Positions 1 through 8,214 of a DNA stretch of 16,452 nucleotides are shown here, one piece after another; position 1 is the first letter of the stretch, and each line of letters begins with the position of its first letter. Where the stretch lies: the NCBI GenBank assembly GCA_047605765.1, contig JASGFB010000107.1, positions 1 through 16,452 of the forward strand, read 5' to 3'. The notes below the pieces were generated by a model that searched no databases, had not been told where the DNA came from, and saw only the letters and a program-made list of their open reading frames with translations. The position numbers and the translations under genes are program-made. Source of the stretch: JBGVSA01 sp047605765. GTDB lineage: Bacteria; Pseudomonadota; Gammaproteobacteria; Burkholderiales; Rhodocyclaceae.

Positions 1-1506
<1,506 letters not shown>

Positions 1507-1530
1507 TCAATCACTGCAAGAAAGCCTGAG

Positions 1531-1573
1531 GGCGCAAAGGGACGCAACCGCATCATCGCGCGCCCTTTGCGCC
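1531..1573 (+). other. Stem-loop in the dnaK-dnaJ gap
   Basis: A perfect 11-bp inverted repeat, GGCGCAAAGGG at 1531-1541 and CCCTTTGCGCC at 1563-1573, with a 21-nt loop. Weak G-U/A-U pairs could extend the base of the stem. No T-run follows, so it is not a standard intrinsic terminator. It ends 8 nt before the dnaJ ribosome binding site (GAGGA, 1582-1586). The position suggests an RNA element that sets the DnaK:DnaJ ratio by processing, stabilising the upstream mRNA, or partly attenuating. That role is inference; the repeat itself is directly visible. Confidence 0.6.
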
Positions 1574-1592
1574 TTTGTGCTGAGGACAACAG

Positions 1593-2735
1593 ATGGCAAA
1601 GAGGGATTACTACGAAGTTCTGGGCGTCAATCGCGACGCGGCGGACGACGACATCAAGAAGGCCTACCGCAAGCTGGCCATGAAATACCATCCGGACCGC
1701 AATCCGGATTCGAAGGACGCCGAAGACAAGTTCAAGGAAGTCAAAGAGGCCTATGAAGTCCTCTCTGACGAACAGAAGCGTGCGGCCTACGATCGCTATG
1801 GTCATGCCGGCGTCGACCCGTCGATGGCGGGCGGCGGCTTCAGCGGGGGCGGCGGTCAGGGCTTCGAAGGCTTCGCCGACGCGTTCGGCGGCATCTTCGA
1901 CGAAATCTTCGGCGGCCGGGGCGGCGGCGGCGGCGGCGGCGGTCCGCGCGTCTATCGCGGTGCCGACCTGCGCTACAACCTCGAGATCTCGCTCGAAGAA
2001 GCCGCGCGCGGCGTCGACAAGACCATTCGCATTCCCGTCATGGAAGAGTGCGAGACCTGCCATGGTTCCGGCGCCAAGCCCGGCACCCAGCCCAAGACCT
2101 GCACCACCTGCGGCGGCGCTGGACAGGTACGCATGCAACAGGGCTTCTTCTCCGTCCAGCAGACCTGCCCCAAGTGCCACGGCAGCGGCACCATCATCAG
2201 CGACCCATGCAAGACCTGCAGTGGCGTGGGCCGCGTGAAAAAGCAGAAGACGCTGGAAGTGAAGATTCCCGCCGGCATCGACGACGGCATGCGCCTGCGC
2301 CATGCCGGTCACGGCGAAGCCGGCGTCAATGGCGGCCCGGCGGGCGATCTGTACGTCGAAATCCACGTGCGCAAGCACAGCGTGTTCGAACGCGACGGCG
2401 ACGATCTGCATTGCGAAATGCCGATCAGCTTCGCCACAGCGGCGCTGGGTGGTGAAATCCAGATCCCCACGCTGGATGGCGTCGCGGCCATCAAGATTCC
2501 GGCCGAAACGCAGACCGGCAAGGTCTTCCGCCTGCGCGGCAAGGGCATCAAGAATGTGCGTGGCCACGGCCACGGCGACCTGATGTGCCATGTCGTGGTG
2601 GAAACGCCGGTGCACCTGACCGATCGCCAGAAAGAACTGCTGCGCGAATTCGACACCATCAGCCAGAGCGATGCGGGGCAGAACCCCCGCGCCAAAGGCT
2701 GGATGGACAAGGTGCGCGACTTCTTCAACGACTGA
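1593..2735 (+). CDS. dnaJ: Co-chaperone DnaJ (Hsp40, type I)
   Basis: Cytoplasmic Hsp40 that delivers unfolded clients to DnaK and stimulates its ATPase. All type I parts are present in 380 residues. The J domain (about 1-70) carries the essential HPD at residues 33-35. A Gly/Phe-rich linker with an unbroken poly-glycine run covers about 75-125. The zinc-binding domain has four CxxCxGxG repeats starting at C153 (CETCHGSG), C170 (CTTCGGAG), C192 (CPKCHGSG) and C206 (CKTCSGVG). The C-terminal substrate-binding domains follow. The ATG is preceded by GAGGA at 1582-1586 with suitable spacing. It lies 86 bp after dnaK on the same strand, so co-transcription is likely. A strong terminator follows at 2751-2788. 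Confidence 0.98.
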   Translation: MAKRDYYEVLGVNRDAADDDIKKAYRKLAMKYHPDRNPDSKDAEDKFKEVKEAYEVLSDEQKRAAYDRYGHAGVDPSMAGGGFSGGGGQGFEGFADAFGGIFDEIFGGRGGGGGGGGPRVYRGADLRYNLEISLEEAARGVDKTIRIPVMEECETCHGSGAKPGTQPKTCTTCGGAGQVRMQQGFFSVQQTCPKCHGSGTIISDPCKTCSGVGRVKKQKTLEVKIPAGIDDGMRLRHAGHGEAGVNGGPAGDLYVEIHVRKHSVFERDGDDLHCEMPISFATAALGGEIQIPTLDGVAAIKIPAETQTGKVFRLRGKGIKNVRGHGHGDLMCHVVVETPVHLTDRQKELLREFDTISQSDAGQNPRAKGWMDKVRDFFND

Positions 2736-2750
2736 TCGCCGGCATCACGC

Positions 2751-2788
2751 AAAAAGCCCCGTCATGCCTCTGGCATGCGGGGCTTTTT
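2751..2788. terminator. Bidirectional rho-independent terminator between dnaJ and pobA
   Basis: Long inverted repeat: AAAAAGCCCCG-T-CATGCC at 2751-2768, a 3-nt loop, then GGCATGCGGGGCTTTTT at 2772-2788. Pairing is perfect apart from one bulged T. The right arm ends in five Ts, and the left arm starts with five As, which gives a T-run on the minus strand too. It can therefore end dnaJ transcription rightward and pobA transcription leftward. The rest of the 102-bp gap between the two genes shows nothing else. Confidence 0.93.
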
Positions 2789-2837
2789 GTCGTCCGCCGC
2801 AACCTGGCATGCGCCCTGGTGCGCAGCTTGTCACCAG

Positions 2838-4007
2838 TTACAAAGGCAAGCCCACGTAGTTCTCCGCCAGTGAGCTCATCGCCGCGTGCGAACTGACCAC
2901 GTAGTCCAATTCGGCCCGCTGCAACTGACGCTGGAAATCCGACGCATCGGCAAAGGTGTGCAGAAGGCTCGTCATGAACCACGAAAAGTGCTCGGCCCGC
3001 CACACACGCCGCAAAGCGGCTTCACTGTAGCCCGCCAGGGCCTCGCCCTGCCCTGCGCGAATGTCGGTCACCAGCGCCGTCGCCAGGCGGCATACATCCG
3101 CCACGGCCAGATTCAGCCCCTTGGCGCCCGTCGGCGGCACGATGTGCGCGGCGTCGCCAGCCAGGAACAGGCGCCCGTATTGCATGGGCGTGCTCACGAA
3201 ACTGCGCATGGCCACGATGTTCTTCTGGAATATGCGCCCCTCGGTCAGGCGCCAGCCATCGCGATTCTCCACCCGGGTATGCAATTCATGCCAGATGCGA
3301 TCGTCGGACCACGCGCTGACATCGTCATGCGGATCGCATTGAAAATACATGCGCTGTACCGTCGGTGAGCGCGTGCTGATGAGTGCAAAACCACGTTCGT
3401 GCTGCGCATAGATCAATTCGTCCGATGACGGAGGCGCCTCGACCAGGATGCCGAACCACCCGAACGGATAGGTACGCGTGTAGTCCTTGCGCACACTGGC
3501 CGGCACGGCACCGCGCGACACGCCATGAAAACCATCGCAACCGATCAGGTAATCGCAATCGAGCCGCCAATCTTCGCCCCCTTGCCGGAACCGGACAGCC
3601 GGCCGGCTGCTGTCGATGTCATGCACGCTGACATCGGACACCCCGAAGATCAGTTGCCCCTGCGCGGCGAGACGCGCCGCCACCAGATCCTTGATGACTT
3701 CGTGCTGGGCGTACACCGTGATCGAACGACCGGTGAGGCCGGTCAGGTCGATGCGGTGGCGGCGCCCGTCGAATGCCAGATCGATACCGTGATGAACGGC
3801 GCCCTCGCGCAGCATGCGCTCGCCCACGCCAGCCTCGACGAGCACGTCGCGCGTGCCCTGCTCAAGCACCCCGGCGCGGATCGTCGCTTCGATCTCCTCG
3901 CGCGTGCGGCATTCGAGCACCACCGATTCGATGCCGTGCAAATGCAGCAGATGGGACAGCAGCAGGCCCGCCGGGCCCGCGCCGATGATGCCGACTTGGG
4001 TGCGCAT
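2838..4007 (-). CDS. pobA: 4-hydroxybenzoate 3-monooxygenase (p-hydroxybenzoate hydroxylase)
   Basis: FAD-dependent class A monooxygenase converting 4-hydroxybenzoate to protocatechuate with NAD(P)H and O2. The 389 residues compare with 394 in the Pseudomonas fluorescens enzyme. Visible: FAD motif GIIGAGPAG (7-15), RAGVLEQGT (from R44), the DG motif YLIGCDGFHG (D158-G159), and LAGDAAHIVPPTGAKGLNLA (GD 284-285, P292). Substrate-site residues of the Pseudomonas enzyme are kept with an offset of one: Y200, S211, R213, R219, Y221, and Y384 in ENYVGL. The coenzyme helix is unusual, with E38 and T42 where P. fluorescens has Tyr38 and Arg42. The open frame continues upstream to 4322, but ATG 4007 has an AGGAG box about 8 nt before it and starts exactly at the family N-terminus. 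The gene is divergent from the AraC-type regulator, as is common for pobA. No protocatechuate-cleavage genes lie in the window. Confidence 0.97.
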   Translation of the reverse strand: MRTQVGIIGAGPAGLLLSHLLHLHGIESVVLECRTREEIEATIRAGVLEQGTRDVLVEAGVGERMLREGAVHHGIDLAFDGRRHRIDLTGLTGRSITVYAQHEVIKDLVAARLAAQGQLIFGVSDVSVHDIDSSRPAVRFRQGGEDWRLDCDYLIGCDGFHGVSRGAVPASVRKDYTRTYPFGWFGILVEAPPSSDELIYAQHERGFALISTRSPTVQRMYFQCDPHDDVSAWSDDRIWHELHTRVENRDGWRLTEGRIFQKNIVAMRSFVSTPMQYGRLFLAGDAAHIVPPTGAKGLNLAVADVCRLATALVTDIRAGQGEALAGYSEAALRRVWRAEHFSWFMTSLLHTFADASDFQRQLQRAELDYVVSSHAAMSSLAENYVGLPL

Positions 4008-4070
4008 GTGTGTCTCCTGTGGGGCGCACGCCAATGACTCTTGGACGAAAGGCAGGTCATTCCCTAATGC

Positions 4071-4104
4071 CTGGCTGGCGACGCAAAGCGTCAAATCCAG
4101 CCAG
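4071..4104 (-). promoter_or_regulatory. Stem-loop/dyad upstream of pobA, overlapping a possible promoter
   Basis: Nested inverted repeats: CTGGCTGG (4071-4078) pairs with CCAGCCAG (4097-4104), and inside it GACGC (4080-4084) pairs with GCGTC (4088-4092) around an AAA loop. On the minus strand the right side contains TTGACG (4094 to 4089), a good -35. A -10 around 4065-4070 (GCATTA on the minus strand) is weak at 18-bp spacing. The dyad could be an operator over the pobA promoter, or a hairpin in the pobA leader RNA if transcription starts further upstream. The structure is seen directly; the promoter reading is tentative. Confidence 0.4.
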
Positions 4105-4110
4105 AGGGCG

Positions 4111-4167
4111 CGTACGACAAGGCAAATCGTACGAGCGCGCCCGCCTCGGTCGAATGGATGAATCGTA
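4111..4167. promoter_or_regulatory. Repeated CGTACGA / ATCGTA motifs, candidate PobR operator
   Basis: CGTACGA occurs at 4111-4117 and again at 4128-4134, the second inside the palindrome TCGTACGA. A related AATCGTA occurs at 4125-4131 and 4161-4167. They lie in the middle of the 205-bp divergent region between pobA and the AraC-type regulator gene, where such a regulator would be expected to bind. AraC-family proteins usually bind direct repeats, but the 17-bp spacing of the first pair is not the classic 21 bp. Assignment to this regulator is inference from position only. Confidence 0.35.
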
Positions 4168-4212
4168 TTTCCGCTTGTACTTTTTCCACATTCCGCCTGC
4201 GAGCGCCCCGCC

Positions 4213-5142
4213 ATGCCCACAGCGCAATCCCGCCTTGTCCCGCACGCCGCGCCCTCGGCCGTACCGGTATTCGCGCTGTATGGCGAACACGCGCCGGACA
4301 TCGACCTGGAATTCGTCCACATCGAACTGATCGAAACGCGCAGTCGCTTCTATGACTGGGAGATCGACGTCCACGCCCATCGCGGCCTGTTCCAGGTGCT
4401 GTTCGTCCTCGCCGGCGCAGTCGACGCGCGTATCGATGGCGAGCGCATCGAGCGCGCCGCACCGGTCGCCTTGATCATCCCGCAAGCGGTATCGCACGGA
4501 TTCCGTTTCGCGGCCGAAACGCACGGGTATGTGATGACGGTGGCCGAGGCGTTGCTGTTCAAGACCGACGCCCCCACCAGCGCCCCCCAGTTGCGCGAAT
4601 TGCTGATGGCGCCGCGCGCGGTGCCACTCGATTCGTTGCATCAACACACCGAGCGCATCGAATCGCTGTTGGCGCAGATCATGACCGAAGCGGCCTGGCC
4701 GATGCCGGGACACGCGCTGATGCTCGACTGGCTGGTTCACTGCGTGCTCATGCTGCTGGCCCGCCAGCATGCCGAAAGCGAAGTCCTGGCGCGCGGCCAG
4801 CGGCGCGACAGCGAATACTTCGTGCGTTTCCGCGCCTTGCTCGAAACCCATTTCGACCAGCATCTGGGTGTGGGCGATTACGCGGCACGCCTGCATCTGA
4901 CCGAAACACGCCTGACGCGGCTGTGCGAGGCGCTCAGCGGCAAATCAGCCTTCGCCCTGATCCAGGACCGCATCCTGATGGAAGCGCGCCGCCGTCTGCT
5001 CTACATCGCCGCGCCCGTGTCGCGGATCGCCTTCGAGCTGGGCTTTGAAGACCCGGCCTATTTCTGTCGCTTTTTCAAGCGCCATACCGGTATGACCCCG
5101 AGCCAGTTTCGCGCCCGCGCGCCCGGCGAAACACCGCTCTAG
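4213..5142 (+). CDS. pobR: AraC-family transcriptional regulator, probable activator of pobA
   Basis: A 309-residue one-component regulator. The N-terminal half (about 15-125) looks like an AraC-type cupin ligand domain (HRGLFQVLFVLAGAVDARID). The C-terminal about 100 residues form the double helix-turn-helix: first HTH near 215-240 (YAARLHLTETRLTRLCEAL), then the hallmark second HTH and tail near 266-300 (VSRIAFELGFEDPAYFCRFF, then HTGMTPSQFR). It is transcribed away from pobA. In pseudomonads and many betaproteobacteria an AraC-type PobR activates pobA in response to 4-hydroxybenzoate, whereas Acinetobacter uses an unrelated IclR-type PobR. The gene name therefore rests on family plus position, not on visible ligand-binding residues. 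No strong Shine-Dalgarno precedes ATG 4213. The target sites may be the repeats at 4111-4167. Confidence 0.85.
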   Translation: MPTAQSRLVPHAAPSAVPVFALYGEHAPDIDLEFVHIELIETRSRFYDWEIDVHAHRGLFQVLFVLAGAVDARIDGERIERAAPVALIIPQAVSHGFRFAAETHGYVMTVAEALLFKTDAPTSAPQLRELLMAPRAVPLDSLHQHTERIESLLAQIMTEAAWPMPGHALMLDWLVHCVLMLLARQHAESEVLARGQRRDSEYFVRFRALLETHFDQHLGVGDYAARLHLTETRLTRLCEALSGKSAFALIQDRILMEARRRLLYIAAPVSRIAFELGFEDPAYFCRFFKRHTGMTPSQFRARAPGETPL

Positions 5143-5161
5143 CGCAGGACATCGCGCATCC

Positions 5162-5191
5162 TTGGTAAGCCGGGTGACGATACTGTATTCT
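5162..5191 (+). promoter_or_regulatory. Candidate promoter of the pqi operon
   Basis: TTGGTA at 5162-5167 and TATTCT at 5186-5191 are separated by 18 bp. Each matches the sigma-70 consensus in four positions. The -10 lies inside the LexA box at 5181-5200, the usual arrangement for an SOS-repressed promoter. Transcription would start near 5198, giving a leader of about 105 nt before the first pqiA ATG. This is a sequence match only. Confidence 0.45.
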
Positions 5192-5200
5192 TATACAGTC
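5181..5200. promoter_or_regulatory. LexA (SOS) box upstream of the pqi operon
   Basis: TACTGTATTCTTATACAGTC contains CTGT (5183-5186), 8 bp, then ACAG (5195-5198). This is the full CTGT-N8-ACAG LexA consensus of gamma- and betaproteobacteria. The inner dyad ACTGTAT/ATACAGT is perfect. Sixteen of 20 positions match the ideal E. coli box, and the AT-rich core stands out against the GC-rich background. It lies after the stop of the AraC-type gene and before pqiA on the plus strand, so the pqi operon is the only evident target. The 162-bp gap contains only 4- and 7-codon ORFs otherwise. Confidence 0.75.
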
Positions 5201-5304
5201 ATCGCTCCGAGATCGGCGCCCACAGGCCCTGTTCACTTGATGCGAATCCAATCCACACACTAGGGCTTGTCCGCTCGTGCATGTTTCATGCTTGAATCCT
5301 GCTC

Positions 5305-5940
5305 ATGACTGACCCTCGCCTGACGGCTTGTCACGATTGCGATCTGTTGCAGCGTGTCCCCATACTCGCCCGTGGCGAGCAGGCGCGCTGTGTACGATGC
5401 GGCGCTCGCCTGGCACGCCGGCCGCGCTCGCCGATGAACCACACGCTGGCCTATGCATTGGCCGCCGTGGTCACCTTCGCCATTGGCAACGCCTACCCCG
5501 TCGTGACGCTCGAAACACAGGGCCTGGAAACCCACGCCACCCTGCTGGGCGCCGTGCAGGCACTGCATCGTGACGGCATGGATCCGGTCGCCGGCCTGGT
5601 GCTGCTGACCGGCTTTGCCGCGCCGCTGGTGCTCATGCTGTCGCTCATTTACCTGCTGCTGCCCCTGCAACTGGGTCGCGTAGCCCCCGGTTTTACTGGC
5701 CTTTACCGTTTTTTTCTTGCTGTCTCGCCGTGGGCGATGGTCGAGGTGATGATGCTCGGCGTCGTAGTGTCGTTCGTGAAGCTGGCGCACATGGCCACCG
5801 CCATGTCCGGCATCGGTCTGTGGAGCCTGGGCCTGACCATGCTGCTGATGGCCGCCATGACGGGCAGCATGGACCGCGCCGACATCTGGCTGCGCTATGA
5901 AGCGCGCCGGGCCGGCAAGATCGAAGAGGCACGCGCATGA
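5305..5940 (+). CDS. pqiA: Paraquat-inducible protein A, first half-size copy
   Basis: Inner-membrane protein of the Pqi intermembrane lipid-transport system, 211 residues. The N-terminus has a zinc-ribbon pair of CxxC knuckles (C9/C12 and C29/C32). Four hydrophobic segments follow at about 46-68, 94-118, 132-160 and 168-190. E. coli PqiA is about 417 residues with two such units in one chain; here each unit is its own gene. An in-frame stop lies at 5293-5295, so ATG 5305 is the first usable ATG. No clear Shine-Dalgarno precedes it, and a small perfect hairpin (GCATG-TTT-CATGC, 5279-5291) sits just upstream. The stop overlaps the next start as ATGA, which implies translational coupling. It is first gene of the operon after the LexA box. 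The E. coli homologue is known for SoxRS control; I saw no obvious SoxS site here. Confidence 0.92.
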   Translation: MTDPRLTACHDCDLLQRVPILARGEQARCVRCGARLARRPRSPMNHTLAYALAAVVTFAIGNAYPVVTLETQGLETHATLLGAVQALHRDGMDPVAGLVLLTGFAAPLVLMLSLIYLLLPLQLGRVAPGFTGLYRFFLAVSPWAMVEVMMLGVVVSFVKLAHMATAMSGIGLWSLGLTMLLMAAMTGSMDRADIWLRYEARRAGKIEEARA

Positions 5941-6599
5941 GCGCCGAGCCGGTGCATTACAGCCCCGGCTCGGCGGCCGCGCGCGGTCTGGCCTGCTGCC
6001 ACGCCTGCGGTCAGCTGGCGCGCCTGGACGGCGCTCACGAGGACGCCCACTGCCCGCGCTGCGGCGGCGCCCTGCACCTGCGCAAGCCCAACAGCCTGGC
6101 GCGGACCTGGGCGCTGGTGATCGCCGCCGCCGTGCTGTACATCCCGGCCAACGTGCTGCCGGTGATGCAAACCACCTCGCTGGGCGCCACCTCCAACGAC
6201 ACCATCCTCAGCGGCGTGGTCTACCTGGGCACATCCGGCTCCTGGGATCTGGCCGTGATCGTGTTCATCGCCAGCATCGTGGTGCCGATGGCCAAGCTGA
6301 TCGCCCTGTCGGTGCTGTTGTTCACCGCCGGCCGCCGCGCCACCACGCAGCCCGTGCAACGCACCAAGCTCTATCGCCTGGTGGAACTGGTCGGCAAATG
6401 GTCGATGCTCGACATCTACGTGGCCGCGCTGCTCGCCACCCTGGTGCACTTCGGCTCGCTACTGACCATCCGCGCCGGCCCCGGCGCCATCGCTTTCGGG
6501 GCGGTCGTCGTACTGACGATGTTCGCCGCCAAATCCTTCGACCCCCGTTTGATCTGGGACCCCATCGAGACCGACTATGACCGATCCGACACCCCCTAG
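5937..6599 (+). CDS. pqiA: Paraquat-inducible protein A, second half-size copy
   Basis: Second PqiA unit, 220 residues, inner membrane. It repeats the architecture of its neighbour: zinc-ribbon cysteines C21/C24 and C39/C42 (CHACG ... CPRCG), then four membrane segments starting with WALVIAAAVLYIPANVLPV at 58-76. VYLGTSGSWDLAVIVFIASI and LVGKWSMLDIYVAALLATL are typical of the second PqiA/YebS-type domain. AAGAGG at 5924-5929 lies 7 nt before ATG 5937, and the start overlaps the upstream stop by 4 bp. Its 3' end overlaps pqiB by 23 bp. It presumably pairs with the first unit to make the equivalent of a full-length PqiA. Confidence 0.92.
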   Translation: MSAEPVHYSPGSAAARGLACCHACGQLARLDGAHEDAHCPRCGGALHLRKPNSLARTWALVIAAAVLYIPANVLPVMQTTSLGATSNDTILSGVVYLGTSGSWDLAVIVFIASIVVPMAKLIALSVLLFTAGRRATTQPVQRTKLYRLVELVGKWSMLDIYVAALLATLVHFGSLLTIRAGPGAIAFGAVVVLTMFAAKSFDPRLIWDPIETDYDRSDTP

Positions 6600-8214
6600 C
6601 CCCGGCGACGACCTGCCGCAGGCCGTGACACGCCGACGCAGCCGCTGGGCGCCTTCCATCGTGTGGCTGATTCCCGTCATCGCCATCGTGGTGGGCGGCT
6701 GGCTGGCCGTGCGCAGCATCATGAATCAAGGCCCGACCGTCACCATCCATTTCCGTACCGCCGAAGGGCTGCAAACGGGGCAGACACGCATCAAGTTCCG
6801 CGACGTGGACATCGGCGTGGTCAAGTCGATCACCATTGCCCCCGGCAAACCGGGGGTGGAAGTCCATGCCGAACTGAGCAAGCAGATCGAAGACCTGCTG
6901 GTGACCGACGCCAAGTTCTGGGTAGTCAAACCCCGCGTGGCCGGCAGTGGCGTATCGGGCCTGACGACCCTGCTGTCGGGCGCTTATATCGGCATGGAGG
7001 CGGGCAAGTCCGAAGAACACAGCCGCGACTTCACCGGGCTGGAAGTGCCCCCCGTCCTCACCGAAGGCTTGCCGGGGCGCACCTTCGTGCTGCGCGCCAA
7101 CGATCTGGGCTCGCTCGACTATGGCTCGCCGGTCTACTACCGGCGCATCGAAGTGGGCGAGGTCGTGGCCTACCAGCTCGACCAGGACGGCAGTGGCGTC
7201 TCCATCGATGTCTTCGTCCGCGCGCCCTATGACAAATACGTGACCGATTCGGCCCGCTTCTGGGAAGCCAGTGGCATCGACTTCACCATGAACGCGGGCG
7301 GCATCAACGTCGACACGCAATCGCTGGCGTCGGTCCTGCTCGGCGGCATCGCCTTTTCGCCGCTCGACGGCGAAGGCAGCGGCAAGGCGGCGGCGCCGAT
7401 GGCGAGCTTCCGCCTCTACGGCGACCGCGCCACGGCCTTCAAGCGCTTCGACAGCCGCGTCGAGTATTACGAACTGCTGTTCCGCGAATCGGTACACGGC
7501 CTGTCGGTGGGTGCGCCGGTGGAATTCCGTGGCATCCCCATCGGCGAAGTCACCGACATCGGGCTGGACTACGACCGCGAAGCGCGCCGCATCAACATCC
7601 CGGTCGAAGTCCGCCTCTACCCGGATCGCCTCACTTCGCGCATGCGCGGCCGCGTCACCGCCGACAGCCAAGAGGCGCACCGCGAATTCGGCCGCATGAT
7701 CGAAGGCGGGTTGCGCGGGCAATTGCGCACGGGCAGCCTGATCACGGGCCAGCTCTACGTGGCGCTCGACTTCTTCCCCAAGGCGGAAAAGGTCAAGTTC
7801 AACATCCAGCAACGCCCCGCCGAAATCCCCACCGTGGCAGGTGATCTGCAAGAACTGCAGACCACGTTGTCGAGCATCGCCGGCAAGATCGACAAGATCC
7901 CGTTCGAGCAGTTGTCGACCGATCTGCACCACGCCATCAACTCGCTGGACACCACGCTCAAGAGCAGCGACGCCCTGCTGCAACGCCTCAACAACGAAGT
8001 GGCGCCCGGCCTGCGCGACACACTGCAGGACGCCCGCAAGACACTGGATTCGGCCAATCGCGTACTCGGCCAGGATTCGCCGACGCAGAGCGACCTGCGC
8101 GACACCTTGCGCGAAGTCTCGCGCGCCGCCGCCTCCGTACGCACGCTCACCGACTATCTCGACCGCCACCCGGAAGCGCTCATCCGCGGCCGACGTCCCG
8201 AGGACACGCCATGA
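6577..8214 (+). CDS. pqiB: Intermembrane transport protein PqiB (three MCE domains)
   Basis: Membrane-anchored MCE protein that, in E. coli, forms a hexameric periplasmic tunnel carrying lipids between inner and outer membranes. Its 545 residues nearly equal E. coli PqiB (546). A short cytoplasmic N-terminus with RRRSR is followed by one membrane anchor (about 27-46, IVWLIPVIAIVVGGWLAV). Three MCE domains begin near 52 (VTIHFRTAEGLQTGQTRIKF), 165 (FVLRANDLGSLDYGSPVYYR) and 297 (YYELLFRESVHGLSVGAPVE). A long helical stretch from about 420 probably builds the needle, and the tail YLDRHPEALIRGR is typical of the family. The start lies inside the end of the upstream pqiA, and the stop overlaps the start of pqiC, so the genes are probably translated together. 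Confidence 0.96.
   Translation: MTDPTPPSPGDDLPQAVTRRRSRWAPSIVWLIPVIAIVVGGWLAVRSIMNQGPTVTIHFRTAEGLQTGQTRIKFRDVDIGVVKSITIAPGKPGVEVHAELSKQIEDLLVTDAKFWVVKPRVAGSGVSGLTTLLSGAYIGMEAGKSEEHSRDFTGLEVPPVLTEGLPGRTFVLRANDLGSLDYGSPVYYRRIEVGEVVAYQLDQDGSGVSIDVFVRAPYDKYVTDSARFWEASGIDFTMNAGGINVDTQSLASVLLGGIAFSPLDGEGSGKAAAPMASFRLYGDRATAFKRFDSRVEYYELLFRESVHGLSVGAPVEFRGIPIGEVTDIGLDYDREARRINIPVEVRLYPDRLTSRMRGRVTADSQEAHREFGRMIEGGLRGQLRTGSLITGQLYVALDFFPKAEKVKFNIQQRPAEIPTVAGDLQELQTTLSSIAGKIDKIPFEQLSTDLHHAINSLDTTLKSSDALLQRLNNEVAPGLRDTLQDARKTLDSANRVLGQDSPTQSDLRDTLREVSRAAASVRTLTDYLDRHPEALIRGRRPEDTP

Noticed and set aside
4008..4322. N-terminal extension of pobA to 4322
   Set aside because: The extra residues do not resemble any PobA and run antisense into the AraC-type gene. 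ATG 4007 has an AGGAG box and fits the family start.
6322..8169. 615-codon open frame antisense to pqiB
   Set aside because: Same cause: composition is typical of an antisense frame in GC-rich DNA, and pqiB on the other strand is clear.
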